Assembly (NCBI GenBank): GCA_016788115.1
Contig: JAEURR010000008.1
Span: 62,001-126,000 of the forward strand
Reading direction: 5' to 3'
Length of the DNA: 64,000 nucleotides
From: Chthonomonas sp.
GTDB lineage: Bacteria > Armatimonadota > Fimbriimonadia > Fimbriimonadales > Fimbriimonadaceae
The first letter of the stretch is position 1. Each line of letters begins with the position of its first letter. Positions 1 through 9,324 of the stretch are shown one piece after another. The notes under the pieces were generated by a model. The model made no database searches, was not told where the DNA came from, and saw only the letters and a list, made by a program, of their open reading frames with translations. The position numbers and the translations under genes were made by a program.

Positions 1-3000
1 CGGCATCGCATCCAGATGTCCTGACTCCGCGAAGGCAAGGAAGGTATGAAAGGCTCGAACCCCCTCGCCCTTGGAATCCTCCATTCGCATGTCGGCGGCG
101 CGGAAGTTCGAGAAGACGACCGTGCGGATTCGTGCCCTGGTTATGAGTACGTTGAGTCTTCGCTCGCCCCCGTCACGATTCAAGGGCCCGAAGTTCATCG
201 CTAGGAAGCCGTTCTCATCCCGGCCATAACCGACCGATATGTAGATGACGTCGCGCTCGTCGCCTTGAACCGTTTCAAGATTCTTGACGAAGAGCCTGTC
301 CAAGCCATGCTGCTCGTCGAAGAGCCGAAGTGCTGGCTCCGTCTTTCTGGCTAGATCAAGCTGGTCTTCGATTGCGTCCTGTTGCGCTTTGCTGAACGCA
401 ACAATACCAAGAGACAAGTTCGGCGACTGCAGGACGTGCTCGACCACAGCCTCGACCACGACCTTGGCTTCGAGTTCGTTTCTTCGTGAACCGCCACGAC
501 CGTACACAGTCGACGGAACATGTCGGAACACTAGCCCCATTTCGCTGTCTGAACGTCGAGGGTGGGGAAAGATGACGAGCCGATCCTTGTAGAACAGGCG
601 GTTCGATGTCGAAATGAGATCTTGATGTCGGCTGCGGTAATGCCAGCGCAAATCCCTTCGGTTTGACGACCCCTCAGGGATTCTCGCGGATGCCAGGGCC
701 AGGATGCTCTCCTGCTCCCCGAGTGCCTGGGCTATGGCGTCATCTTCCTGATCTGGGTCGCCCTCATCCGACACCGTGATCCTGTCAAAGAAGCTCGTGG
801 GAGGCATTTGTCTTGAGTCGCCGACGACTATCATTTGTTTGGCCCGGACAATGCTTCCAAGCGAGTCCTCCGGCTTGATCTGGCTCGCCTCGTCAAAAAT
901 GACCACGTCGAAAGCGGGCCCCTCCGGCGGCAAGTACATGGCGACAGACATGGGGCTCATCAGGAATACTGGCTTGATCGCTTGGATTGCGGAGGGTGCT
1001 TCCTTCATAGCTGCACGAATAGCTTTGTGGCCACGCTGGCGGTTCATTTGAAGCAAGAGAAACCCCATTTCTCCAACAGCTTGTCCCCTCGGAACGGTCT
1101 TCCAATGTGACAGTGCGACCTTTGTGCGGTTGAGTTCGATCAATTGGCGATCCAAGGCTCGGAACGACTCGACGATTTCCTCATGTGTTTTGCGGTCGAA
1201 CTCTTGGAGCACAGGACGCGACTCCATCGCCTCGCCAAGCAAGCCGTTGTACCAAGCGCGACGGAACTCGCTCACCAGCCGAGACGTAGCGGGCTCCCAT
1301 GATTCAGCTAGGCGTGCCGCCTGCTCCATGCCGCCCTCGACAACCTGCCTTGACAGCATGTTGTATCGAAAATAGCTCTCTAAGTCATCGACATGAGCTT
1401 GCCACGCCCTTAGTCGCGCGTCCTGCAGGTCTAGCGATTGATCGAGAAAGGCTTCTCCTCCACCCTCTAGTTGAGCCCGTTCAGAAATGGCATCAATGAC
1501 TGCGGAATACGACTCTCTCAGTTTTCGCAGCTCTGAAAGTTGGTCAGTGAGGCCAGCCGGGCTGTCCCCTTTGCCGAAGAAATCCAAGATGCCAGAAGGC
1601 AACTCTCCAGAAGTTACGCGGCTTAGAAGGGCACTTGTCCAAATGATCACTCGGAGCATTTCGGGCCAGTCCGGCTGCACGAGCCTCTCAGAGCCGACGC
1701 ACTTTGCGAGGACTCCTTCTCCCTTCGCGTACTCCTCGGTCGCAGTTCTGTGCTGGCGGATGGCACGAATTCGACGCAACCGCTCAAGCCAGGTGATTCT
1801 TTCGCCGGTGGCTACAAACAGTCCATCAGCTCGTGCCCTCGCCGGCTCGATAGAGTCGACCATGAGGCGGTAGAGCCTTTCGTTAGCGTCACCGGTATCT
1901 GATTCGAACGCGCCTTGATCATGCAATTTGAGGACGGCTCGGAACTCACCCATCGCAGTTGTGCTCGCCGTCATCGCATCGCGCAGGAGGTCGGCAATCT
2001 GCCCAAGATCGCGCAACGAATCCTGGCGGACCAAGCAGTGGGCTGTAGCCCTCTCGACTTTCCCTTTAGCGATGTCCCCATGAAGCAAGGTGAGGAAGTC
2101 AAGACAGTTTGCCAGTTCCTCGGCACTACTCCCATCGACGCTCCACCGTTCGGCAAATAGCTCTAAGAGTAAGGGACGCAGTTGGGTCAGTCGAGCTCTG
2201 GCGCTCCTCTCGGCACGGACAGCCCTGAGCAGTCCAATCAAGTCACTATGAGACGACTTGCCTTGGAGGCCCAGAGCACTCGTCGCCGAGCTCGCGGCTT
2301 CGCGATAGCGGCGGCCAAACCACCGTTTGAAGGCCGAGTTGCCTTCCTCCTCAAGGGTCTCAAGTGTGGGCCCAACCTCGATTTCCCAGGCCCGGGGTGA
2401 AATTGTGCCTTCCAAGTTCGAGCGGGATTCATGGCATGCTCTGGCTAGGCCCAAAGCTTCACGTAAAGTGCCCTCCTCCGTAAGCCACTTCTCATTCTCG
2501 ACGTCCAAACCGCGAAGGCTCGGCGCAGATGCGATTCGCTTGGCGAGTGCTGCCAGAGACTCTTGGTTCCAAAACGAACCGGGCACGCAGACTCCTGTTA
2601 GTTCGGCTATCTGTTTCGCGAGAGATCGCACTTCCGACAAAGAGGTGTCGAGACCATCAAGTGCTGTTAGAAAGTCTGCGAGCTCTTCCAGGGAATCGTG
2701 CCGCTCATCAACTGGCGCGATGCCGCTCTCAATGCCGTTCGTGTCGGCAGTCCACGCATCGGCCCTGACTCTGTCTTTGTACTCTGACTGAATTGCTGCG
2801 GCCAGTTCGCCATTCAGGGCGGCGAGCTTGATACCCTCGGGATCGTTAGACCAATGTGACTGACCGAAATCAACCCCGTCCGTGTCAGGCGCGGACACAA
2901 TGATGCCGACAACCCTCTCAAACTCGCCAACGTCCTCCAGGTCAACGGCTGGTGCAAGGTGAAGACGCTTTGCAAGCAGGTCGATTGCATGCCGGAACAT

Positions 3001-3576
3001 ATCAAACAAAGCGAAAGCCTCTTCTATTCTTCGTGCAAGGTCACGCTTGTCGTCCGGCGAGATGTAGGTGCGCCTTGAACCGGCGAAAGCGTGGCGCGTC
3101 GGTCGTCCAATCCTCTTGATCTGGGATTCGAGCGACGCAATCAGTTCCGCTTTGGTCTCGAAGTCGTCCTGCGTCCAACCACGCATCCACGAGAACGACA
3201 TTCGCCCGTCAGTGTCAGGCTCGGGCCCCAGTTCAAGCAGGCGTCCGATGGCTTCACGGGGCGAAATCCCTCTTGCTACGCCCTCGCCGAGCTCATATCT
3301 CCCATCGCCAATGTAAGTCTCAGCTGGCTTTGAGGGTGCCCCAAGCGGAGCATGTAAGGCTTCGACATAAGTGTTCAAAGTGTCTCGGCTGGACGAAAGC
3401 ACCCGCAGTGCCTCCTTTGCTGCAGCAAGTCTCGGCTCGGCTTGCTCGACTGTACTTTTTAGACCATTGTAGAAGGCTCTTTTGTTTGTCTTGGTGCCGT
3501 GCATTTCGAGACCGCATTGGTGCAACTTAGCCCGTCTGAGGTTATCGTGGACAACGTTCAGCGCGGCTCCTTTTTC
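1..3576 (-). pseudogene. C-terminal part of DUF4011-type superfamily 1 helicase (partial, frameshifted from upstream half)
   Basis: This reading frame is open from about 3582 down to base 1 and continues beyond the window. Its start matches the helicase family just after the Walker A region (GAALNVVHDNLRRAK). Further on it carries helicase motif II (VVIFDEASQIKPEDS, around 850-895), motif III (VVGDSRQMPPTSFFD), and motifs V/VI (LETVQGDERDVIYIS and LNVLITRARIRT, around 100-280). These are signatures of DNA2/UPF1-like superfamily 1 helicases, and the middle is long and mostly helical. It is in a different frame from the N-terminal half at 3558-4643, so the pair is one gene split by a one-base shift. 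Homologs often end in a Vsr-like nuclease and a DUF3320 domain, which would lie outside the window. Proteins of this type are often found in defence or mobile regions (inference). Confidence 0.8.
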
Positions 3577-4643
3577 GAAACGAATAGCACTCGTTTTCCC
3601 TGAGCGACATATTCGGCGATGAGGTTGGCGATTGTCTGGGATTTTCCTGTGCCGGGCGGGCCTTCGATGACCATGGACTTGCCATGCTGGGCTTGCAGGA
3701 TAGCCAAGGTTTGCGAAGAGTCTGCGTCGAAGACCTCGTTGGTCTGGCCGATTGGCCGATGAGGATCGAGGCCGTCCTCATCTGTGAGCGCGTCCTCCAC
3801 TTCTTCAAATTCCGTCACTTTGAACAGTGCTTGCAAGACCGGGTGTTCCAGAATCTTGCGCGTCTCCGGCCATGACCCAGGGGCCAGATCCTTGAAGATC
3901 AGAAACTTCGCGAAGCTAAAGAACGCGAGCGCAATGGTGTCCGTGTGAACTTTCCAGTCCTTTTGCTCACGGACCGCTGCAGACACTTGGTCTGCGTATT
4001 TGGCAACGTCGATGTCCTCGCTAGGGACGACCGGAAGATCAATGGCAAAGTCTTTCTTGAGCAAAGCGACAAGCGAGAGATTTGTGCCGATTTCAGCACC
4101 GTCCCATGTCAATTTGAAACCGCCCCGATCAGTTCTATCAAGCAGAACAGGAACCAAAACAAGTGGTGCAAACCTTTTTTCTCGGGAGTGGTCAGCTTCA
4201 TACCATTCCAGCATTCCCAACGCGATGTACAACGCGTTGACTCCCTGTTCCTCGATCATCTCCCGTTGGTCGCGGTGAATCTTCGTCAGGTGACGCTCAA
4301 GACGAGCTCTTTGCAGTGGCGTGTTGAGCTTCTCGTCAGTTTGGTCTGCTGGCGCCTGACTGGGCCAATCGAACTGCTCCTCGGAGTCTTCTTCATGTTC
4401 CTCATCGAGGCGACCCTGCTTGTCGGGCTGGCCCTGAAACGTCATCACGCGCTGCTCCGTCACCAGGGCCGCAAACACCTGCGCAGGGTCTTCGCCCATG
4501 ACTTCAACCACACGCTCGATGGGATTGTTCGACGACATAGTCCGGCTCCGAAAATTCACGAGCCGGTTGTTTCTCTCAGTGCCCAGCAGTTTGCTTCTGA
4601 ACCGCTCCAAGAGGTCTGAGGTTCTGCTAGCCGAATCGTCCAT
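3558..4643 (-). CDS. N-terminal half of DUF4011 helicase, ends at a frameshift stop
   Basis: This 361-residue frame starts at an ATG at 4643. Its opening, with LLGTERNNRLVNFR near residues 18-31, matches the DUF4011 domain found at the front of large superfamily 1 helicases. Near the end is a Walker A loop, EGPPGTGKSQTIANL, followed by GKRVLFVSKK. Four codons later it stops. The family normally reads VSEK-x-AAL here, and that continuation is present in the next frame (GAALNVV). Adding one G after TCG at about 3580 would give VSEKGAAL and restore one long protein. A sequencing error, a true null mutation, or less likely a -1 slip at G-AAA-AAG would all explain it. Repeat copy 1 lies 46 bases upstream of the start. 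Confidence 0.8.
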   Translation of the reverse strand: MDDSASRTSDLLERFRSKLLGTERNNRLVNFRSRTMSSNNPIERVVEVMGEDPAQVFAALVTEQRVMTFQGQPDKQGRLDEEHEEDSEEQFDWPSQAPADQTDEKLNTPLQRARLERHLTKIHRDQREMIEEQGVNALYIALGMLEWYEADHSREKRFAPLVLVPVLLDRTDRGGFKLTWDGAEIGTNLSLVALLKKDFAIDLPVVPSEDIDVAKYADQVSAAVREQKDWKVHTDTIALAFFSFAKFLIFKDLAPGSWPETRKILEHPVLQALFKVTEFEEVEDALTDEDGLDPHRPIGQTNEVFDADSSQTLAILQAQHGKSMVIEGPPGTGKSQTIANLIAEYVAQGKRVLFVSKKEPR

Positions 4644-4688
4644 AACGACCGTAATTATGTATGATCGTAGGTTCGGAGACCAAGCGCA

Positions 4689-4719
4689 GTTCTAAGCGCG
4701 TACACTTCGGTGTACCACC
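4689..4719. repeat. 31-bp boundary repeat, copy 1 (hairpin GTACAC-TTCG-GTGTAC)
   Basis: A 31-base sequence beginning GTTCTAAGCGC and ending GTGTACCACC recurs at 10947-10977 in the same orientation, with a single C/T difference. It contains a perfect 6-bp inverted repeat, GTACAC/GTGTAC, around TTCG. This copy lies between the divergent helicase and arsR genes. It could be an operator, or a boundary or attachment site of the segment between the two copies. Confidence 0.8.
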
Positions 4720-4812
4720 CCCCTCCGGCTCAAACACACCGACGACAGCATTCGCGTAGGACTTTATCAGTACATCTCTAAATATCTCGATGCGTAGAGG
4801 TATAACTAGATT

Positions 4813-5193
4813 GTGGACTCACCCATCTTGATGTTCAAAGCTCTCGGTGACCCGACTCGGGCTCGCATCTTCGAGTTTCTCTGCTCAAGGTGCAATCCAG
4901 TCGCCCTCGATGACAGTGGCGATGTTCGACCCGTCCAAGGAGTTACGGTCGGAGAGGTCTGTTGCCACGTCACTGGAAATGAGCAGTTCAGCTCGACGGT
5001 CTCGTTTCACATCAAGGAGCTCCGCTTGGCTGGTCTCATCCACGCCGAGAAGAGCGGCAAGTTTATGGTGTGCTCCCTCAGGCGAGAAGCCATTGACATG
5101 ATGCGCGAGTATCTCGACCGCCAGTCAGAAGCGTGCACGGCGGGCTGCTCTGTCACGAGTCCACGAATCTCAACCAGAGGCGAAAGCAAATGA
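4813..5193 (+). CDS. arsR: ArsR/SmtB-family arsenic-responsive repressor
   Basis: This 126-residue winged-helix protein opens LMFKALGDPTRARIFEFL, the standard ArsR start. Its recognition helix is in SSTVSFHIKELRLAGLI, followed by the wing AEKSGKFMVCSL. Cysteines near the first helix (CSRC), before the recognition helix (VCC) and near the C-terminus (ACTAGC) could bind As(III) or Sb(III), but the classical ELRCEC motif is not present. The start is a GTG at 4813, with an ATG at 4831 as alternative. The stop overlaps the arsD start (ATGA), so the two are translationally coupled. It probably represses the arsRDA operon and is released by arsenite. Confidence 0.9.
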   Translation: MDSPILMFKALGDPTRARIFEFLCSRCNPVALDDSGDVRPVQGVTVGEVCCHVTGNEQFSSTVSFHIKELRLAGLIHAEKSGKFMVCSLRREAIDMMREYLDRQSEACTAGCSVTSPRISTRGESK

Positions 5194-5576
5194 AAACACT
5201 TCAAATCTATGACCCCGCCATGTGCTGCTCCACTGGTGTCTGCGGCCCCAGTGTTGACCCAAAGCTTGTGAAGCTGGCCGCCGACGTTGCGTTTTTGAAG
5301 AGCAAAGGCATCTCGGTTGAGCGATTCAACCTCGGCCATCAGCCAGAGGCATTCACGTCAAACCAGCTCGTGCTTTCAGCGATGGGCGCAGAAGCCGAGA
5401 ATCTCCCGCTCTTCATCGTTGATGGCGAAGTGATGGCCAAAGCGACCTATCCGTGCCGCTCTGAACTCGCGTCTTGGCTAGGAATTGAGGCCGGAGCCGC
5501 CTCTGACAAGCCGAGAATCACATTGCCGATGGCGTCTTCCAAGTGCTGTGATTTTGAAGGTGAAGGGTGCTGCTGA
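5190..5576 (+). CDS. arsD: Arsenite metallochaperone ArsD
   Basis: This 128-residue protein has the hallmark start MKTLQIYDPAMCCSTGVCG, with cysteines at positions 12, 13 and 18 exactly as in characterised ArsD. It also carries vicinal cysteine pairs at 119-120 and 127-128, like those at the tail of the plasmid R773 protein. ArsD delivers As(III) to the ArsA ATPase and is a weak repressor. The ATG at 5190 overlaps the arsR stop, and arsA starts one base after its stop. All thiols needed for metal transfer are present, so the protein looks functional. Confidence 0.95.
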   Translation: MKTLQIYDPAMCCSTGVCGPSVDPKLVKLAADVAFLKSKGISVERFNLGHQPEAFTSNQLVLSAMGAEAENLPLFIVDGEVMAKATYPCRSELASWLGIEAGAASDKPRITLPMASSKCCDFEGEGCC

Positions 5577-5577
5577 G

Positions 5578-7332
5578 ATGTGGACAGAAGGTCTCAATAC
5601 GCGGAATCTCTTCTTCACGGGTAAGGGAGGAGTCGGCAAGACTTCACTTGCCTGCGCTACAGCACTGAGCCTGGCCCAATCCGGCAAGAAGACGCTCATC
5701 GTCAGTACGGATCCGGCAAGCAATCTGGACGAAGTTTTCGGAGTCCGCCTCACGTCTGAGCCGACTCCCATCCATGGAATCGAGGGACTCTTTGGAGCGA
5801 ACCTAGACCCCGAAGCAGCTGCGTCGGCTTATCGCGAAAAGGTGGTTGGACCCTACCGAGGCAAGTTGCCTGACGCCGTCATTCGCAATATGGAAGAGCA
5901 GTTCTCGGGAGCGTGCACGACCGAAATCGCGGCTTTTGACGAGTTCGTTCGGCTAATGGCTGACCCTGTCGCCACCGAAACGTTTGACCATCTTGTCTTC
6001 GACACTGCGCCTACCGGGCACACTCTCCGGCTCCTCAGTTTGCCGAGTGCCTGGAGCGGTTATCTGAACACGACGACTGCCGAGGCAAGCTGCCTGGGGC
6101 CGCTCGCCGGACTTCATGACCAAAGAGAGCTCTACCGGCAAGCGTTTGAGCGATTGGCGGACCGCACGTTGACCACCGTCGTGTTGGCCGCCCGGCCCGA
6201 GCGGTCTAGCCTGAAGGAAGCTGCCAGGACACAAGGCGAGCTGGCTGAGCTCGGCATTGCCAACCTGTTTCTCCTCGTCAATGCGGTCTATCGCACAGAG
6301 GTCAAGGACGATGCGATTGCTCAGCAATACGCGGCGGTCGTGGAAGATGGACTCTCCTCAATTCCAAGTAGCTTGAAGTCGATTCCGAGCACCGAGATTC
6401 CCTTGTTACCCGGCAACGTGGTCGGAGTCGCGGCGCTCAGAGCACTACTCTCCGAATCACTTCAAGGACCCTCTGAGGTCCGCTCTGTCAGCCCACCGGA
6501 ATGCAATCTGTCTTTTGAGCAGTTGGTCCACGAACTCGAACGAACCGGAAATGGCGTAATCATGACGATGGGCAAGGGTGGCGTCGGTAAGACGCAGGTG
6601 GCTGCCCGGATCGCCCAAGAACTCGCGAGTCACGGACATTCCGTTCTTCTTACCACCACGGACCCAGCCGGAAACGTACTGGATGTTGCAGGCGAGTCAT
6701 GCAGCAATCTGATCGTCGAGCGTATCGACCCGGTCGCCGAAGTCGCGAAGTACAGCGAATCAGCCATTCAGAAGGCAGCCGAGGTCATGGACGAGGACGC
6801 CTTGGCCCTGCTGAAAGAGGACCTGCGCTCACCGTGCACCGAAGAGATTGCAGTCTTCAGAGCCTTCGCGGATGCGGTGGCACAGGGCGAAGACCGCTTC
6901 GTCGTCATCGACACGGCTCCGACGGGCCACACGATTCTACTCATGGATGCGACCGAGTCATACCATCGCGAGGTGGCAAGAACCCAAAGTGACGCACCCG
7001 AGTCCGTTCGCTGGCTTCTTCCACGACTCCGCGACCCTGAATTCACTAAGGTCGTTCTCGTTGCCCTGCCCGAGCCGACACCCGTCCACGAGGCACAGCG
7101 CCTAGAGGCGGACTTGAGACGGGCTGGCATCGAACCGTTCGGCTGGGTTATCAACAGGTCCCTCCTTGTCACCGGAGTCTCAGAGCCAATGCTTGCAGGC
7201 AAAGCAGCGAAGGAGGCCGGACCCATTCAGGAAGTCTTGGACTCCTGCCGTCGCGTTGTCATCGAACCTTGGACTGCCTCGCTCGGCACTACCCCTCGAT
7301 CACTTGTGACGCCCGGAGGCAAATCCGAATGA
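5578..7332 (+). CDS. arsA: Arsenite-translocating ATPase ArsA (two-domain)
   Basis: This 584-residue protein is about the length of R773 ArsA and has two homologous halves. Each half has a deviant Walker A (GKGGVGKTSLA near residue 17 and GKGGVGKTQVA near 335) and the family signature DTAPTGHT. Metal-site cysteines are visible in GACTTEIAAFDEF, ASCLGPLAGL and SPCTEEIAVF, matching Cys113, Cys172 and Cys422 of R773. ArsA normally sits on the membrane permease ArsB and drives arsenite export with ATP. No permease gene is in this operon or window, so its partner must be elsewhere or missing. It overlaps the next gene by four bases. Confidence 0.95.
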   Translation: MWTEGLNTRNLFFTGKGGVGKTSLACATALSLAQSGKKTLIVSTDPASNLDEVFGVRLTSEPTPIHGIEGLFGANLDPEAAASAYREKVVGPYRGKLPDAVIRNMEEQFSGACTTEIAAFDEFVRLMADPVATETFDHLVFDTAPTGHTLRLLSLPSAWSGYLNTTTAEASCLGPLAGLHDQRELYRQAFERLADRTLTTVVLAARPERSSLKEAARTQGELAELGIANLFLLVNAVYRTEVKDDAIAQQYAAVVEDGLSSIPSSLKSIPSTEIPLLPGNVVGVAALRALLSESLQGPSEVRSVSPPECNLSFEQLVHELERTGNGVIMTMGKGGVGKTQVAARIAQELASHGHSVLLTTTDPAGNVLDVAGESCSNLIVERIDPVAEVAKYSESAIQKAAEVMDEDALALLKEDLRSPCTEEIAVFRAFADAVAQGEDRFVVIDTAPTGHTILLMDATESYHREVARTQSDAPESVRWLLPRLRDPEFTKVVLVALPEPTPVHEAQRLEADLRRAGIEPFGWVINRSLLVTGVSEPMLAGKAAKEAGPIQEVLDSCRRVVIEPWTASLGTTPRSLVTPGGKSE

Positions 7333-8078
7333 CAAAACTCGCCATCTTCTCCGACATCCACGCCAATCTCCCTGCGATGGAGGCGGTCAAAGTATCGATC
7401 GAAAGTGGTTCCTACGATGGAGTCTATTGCCTGGGGGACCTTGGTGGCTATGCCAGTCAACCGAACGAAGTTCAGGAGCTCATCCAGTCTATGGGTTGCC
7501 CCACTATCATGGGGAACTACGACGAGGGTGTCGGGTTCAACAAAGATGATTGCGGCTGCCACTACACCAAGCCGTTCGATATCGAGATGAGCAACGTATC
7601 GTTCCTCTGGACAAGGTCAAACACTTCAGACTCGAACAAAGCGTGGCTCCGTGATCTACCCCGAGAGATTCGGCTCGACGTAGAGGGATTGCAGGTCCTC
7701 CTCTGCCACGGCTCGCCTCGCTCGACCACCGAGTACCTCTTTGAAAACCGTTCTGACAGCTTCCTTCGCCAATTCACACCCGATGGCGTGCACGACGCTC
7801 ATGCCGATGTCATCGTGTTTGGGCACACTCACGTCCCATTCCACAGAGTCGTGGATGGCGTGAACTTCATCAACTCGGGATCTGTCGGCAGGCCGAAAGA
7901 TGGAGACCCGAGAGCAGGGTATGCAGTGGTTTCGTTTGATCGAGATTGCGTCACCGTCGAGCAGGTGCGTGTTAAATATGATGTCGAGGTAGCTGCTCCC
8001 AGATTGGTCGAAGCGGGTCTACCAGAGTATTTCGCTGACTATCTGCGGTTTGCTGGGGTCATGGATAGCATCAGATAA
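7329..8078 (+). CDS. Metallophosphoesterase of the YfcE/MJ0936 type in the ars operon
   Basis: This 249-residue protein has all calcineurin-like phosphoesterase motifs in order: FSDIHANL at the N-terminus, CLGDLGGY, GNYDEG, CHGSP and FGHTHVP. The metal ligands are therefore intact. The ATG at 7329 overlaps the arsA stop, so it is the fourth gene of the operon. Phosphoesterases of this family recur in ars operons, where their role is not settled; hydrolysis of an arsenylated or phosphorylated metabolite is a guess. The substrate cannot be read from the sequence. A 235-base gap with repeated palindromes follows. Confidence 0.85.
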   Translation: MTKLAIFSDIHANLPAMEAVKVSIESGSYDGVYCLGDLGGYASQPNEVQELIQSMGCPTIMGNYDEGVGFNKDDCGCHYTKPFDIEMSNVSFLWTRSNTSDSNKAWLRDLPREIRLDVEGLQVLLCHGSPRSTTEYLFENRSDSFLRQFTPDGVHDAHADVIVFGHTHVPFHRVVDGVNFINSGSVGRPKDGDPRAGYAVVSFDRDCVTVEQVRVKYDVEVAAPRLVEAGLPEYFADYLRFAGVMDSIR

Positions 8079-8175
8079 GTTCTAGAAGCGTCCTATAGGT
8101 TCAGAACGCAAATTTCCGGATTCAGAATCTAACCGCCTGGACGGGATTAGAACTGACAGGTTCAAAGCAAGTTCT
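8078..8175. promoter_or_regulatory. Cluster of short GTTC-A-GAAC-like palindromes upstream of the unknown gene pair
   Basis: In the gap after the phosphoesterase gene there are repeated near-identical small palindromes: AGTTCTAGA at 8078, GTTCAGAAC at 8099-8107, GATTCAGAATC at 8119-8129, ATTAGAACT at 8146-8154, and GTTC elements at 8160 and 8171. Their spacing of roughly 15 to 25 bases suggests an operator array in front of the gene at 8314. AGTTCTAGA recurs exactly at 10924, and a relative starts repeat copies 1 and 2. Confidence 0.4.
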
Positions 8176-8313
8176 GCTGGCTCATCCATAATCCTTAGTT
8201 GTGAGCACAGCGCCTATTCAGAAGTTTTGCCGGATGGTTATAGAGATTTCGTCACCGAGTGAGCAAGCTTTTGGCCAGCGGGCAGTTCAATTTAAAGCGT
8301 TTCGGGGTGAGCT

Positions 8314-9324
8314 TTGAGCACCGACGACCAAGGAAGCTGTGCCCAATCTAAGACAGACCGGTACGACCAATTCGGCCTCCTCCATATGGTAAGGGTGTTT
8401 GATCAGCGCCTCAATGAGCTTGAGTCCCGTGACATGCTGAAGCTCATCGATCGGGATCGTCTAACCGACCTAAGGGAGAAGATCGCCGAATGGTTCATCG
8501 CAGTTCAGATTGACCTATCTACAGATATGATGAGGCTGCAGACTCTTCCCGAAGGGGCCTTCCTTAAGGATGCAGTCATCCCTGACCCCAATCGGCTCAC
8601 TCTGCTTTACAGGGAAGCTGCGGAAGCGAGGATCTCTGAAGATCATCGCAAAGGGACTTCGATCGCGCTTGAGATTTGCGTGACGTCGCTGCTCAAGTTG
8701 CTAATAATCGCCGTTCAGGATCTTCCTCGTCGAAATCCAGACGGATCGTTTGATCGCAGTCACGCTAAGGCTGCGATTGACCCGCTTCGCGAACACCCTT
8801 ACATCCTCCGCAACTTTAGGGGAATGTGGAGCCGCCTCAAGAGAGGGTTGGTTGACTACTTGAACGCAAGGACGGCCTGGCTGCAAGCTCACGGTTATGA
8901 AGTTCACGCTCAGCAGGTCACTCTCTCCGCAGATCTAGGCCAGTTGTTCTCACAGCTTGGACGCGCATTCTATGGCGACTATCTTTCGACAACCCCAACC
9001 GCCCTTGCCGCAATCAGAACGGCAATCATCGGTGCTTTAAGCCTTCGCGACGACATTGGCGTCGAGCGATTACTTCAGTTGCGAACACCCGCATTGATCG
9101 AGTCATTGGAAGCAGCCGGATTCCGCCCCTTTGAAGATACGCGAGCGTTTGTCGAACTTGTTAGGTCGGCCGAGACTTACGTGCTTCTAGGCGCATTGCC
9201 CAATCCAATCGACGAACACACGCTGCTGATCTTGGTGGAGCAATACTTCTTGCACCTCCAAACAACAAAGCTGAGCGCCGACGCAAGCTTGAAGGCAAGA
9301 GAGTATTTGAGGTCGCAGATTTGA
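8314..9324 (+). CDS. Unknown helical protein, first gene of coupled pair
   Basis: I do not recognise this 336-residue protein. It is predicted largely helical, charged and soluble, with no signal peptide, membrane segment or nucleotide-binding motif visible. The chosen start is TTG at 8314, with a GGGGTGA ribosome site just upstream. Its stop overlaps the TTG start of the next gene by four bases (TTGA), so the two are almost certainly translated together and may form a complex. It lies inside the repeat-bounded segment, downstream of the ars operon and a palindrome cluster. A role as partner, antitoxin or sensor for the HEPN-like protein downstream is inference only. Confidence 0.7.
   Translation: MSTDDQGSCAQSKTDRYDQFGLLHMVRVFDQRLNELESRDMLKLIDRDRLTDLREKIAEWFIAVQIDLSTDMMRLQTLPEGAFLKDAVIPDPNRLTLLYREAAEARISEDHRKGTSIALEICVTSLLKLLIIAVQDLPRRNPDGSFDRSHAKAAIDPLREHPYILRNFRGMWSRLKRGLVDYLNARTAWLQAHGYEVHAQQVTLSADLGQLFSQLGRAFYGDYLSTTPTALAAIRTAIIGALSLRDDIGVERLLQLRTPALIESLEAAGFRPFEDTRAFVELVRSAETYVLLGALPNPIDEHTLLILVEQYFLHLQTTKLSADASLKAREYLRSQI

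Noticed and set aside
3571-3580. Programmed -1 ribosomal frameshift at G-AAA-AAG in the helicase gene.
   Set aside because: The heptamer lacks the usual A-AAA-AAG form, there is no upstream ribosome-like stimulator or clear downstream structure, and the family Glu of VSEK is missing, favouring a deleted base.
3945-4619. A 224-codon plus-strand frame opposite the helicase N-terminus.
   Set aside because: The minus frame has DUF4011 and Walker A signatures; the plus frame does not resemble a protein family.
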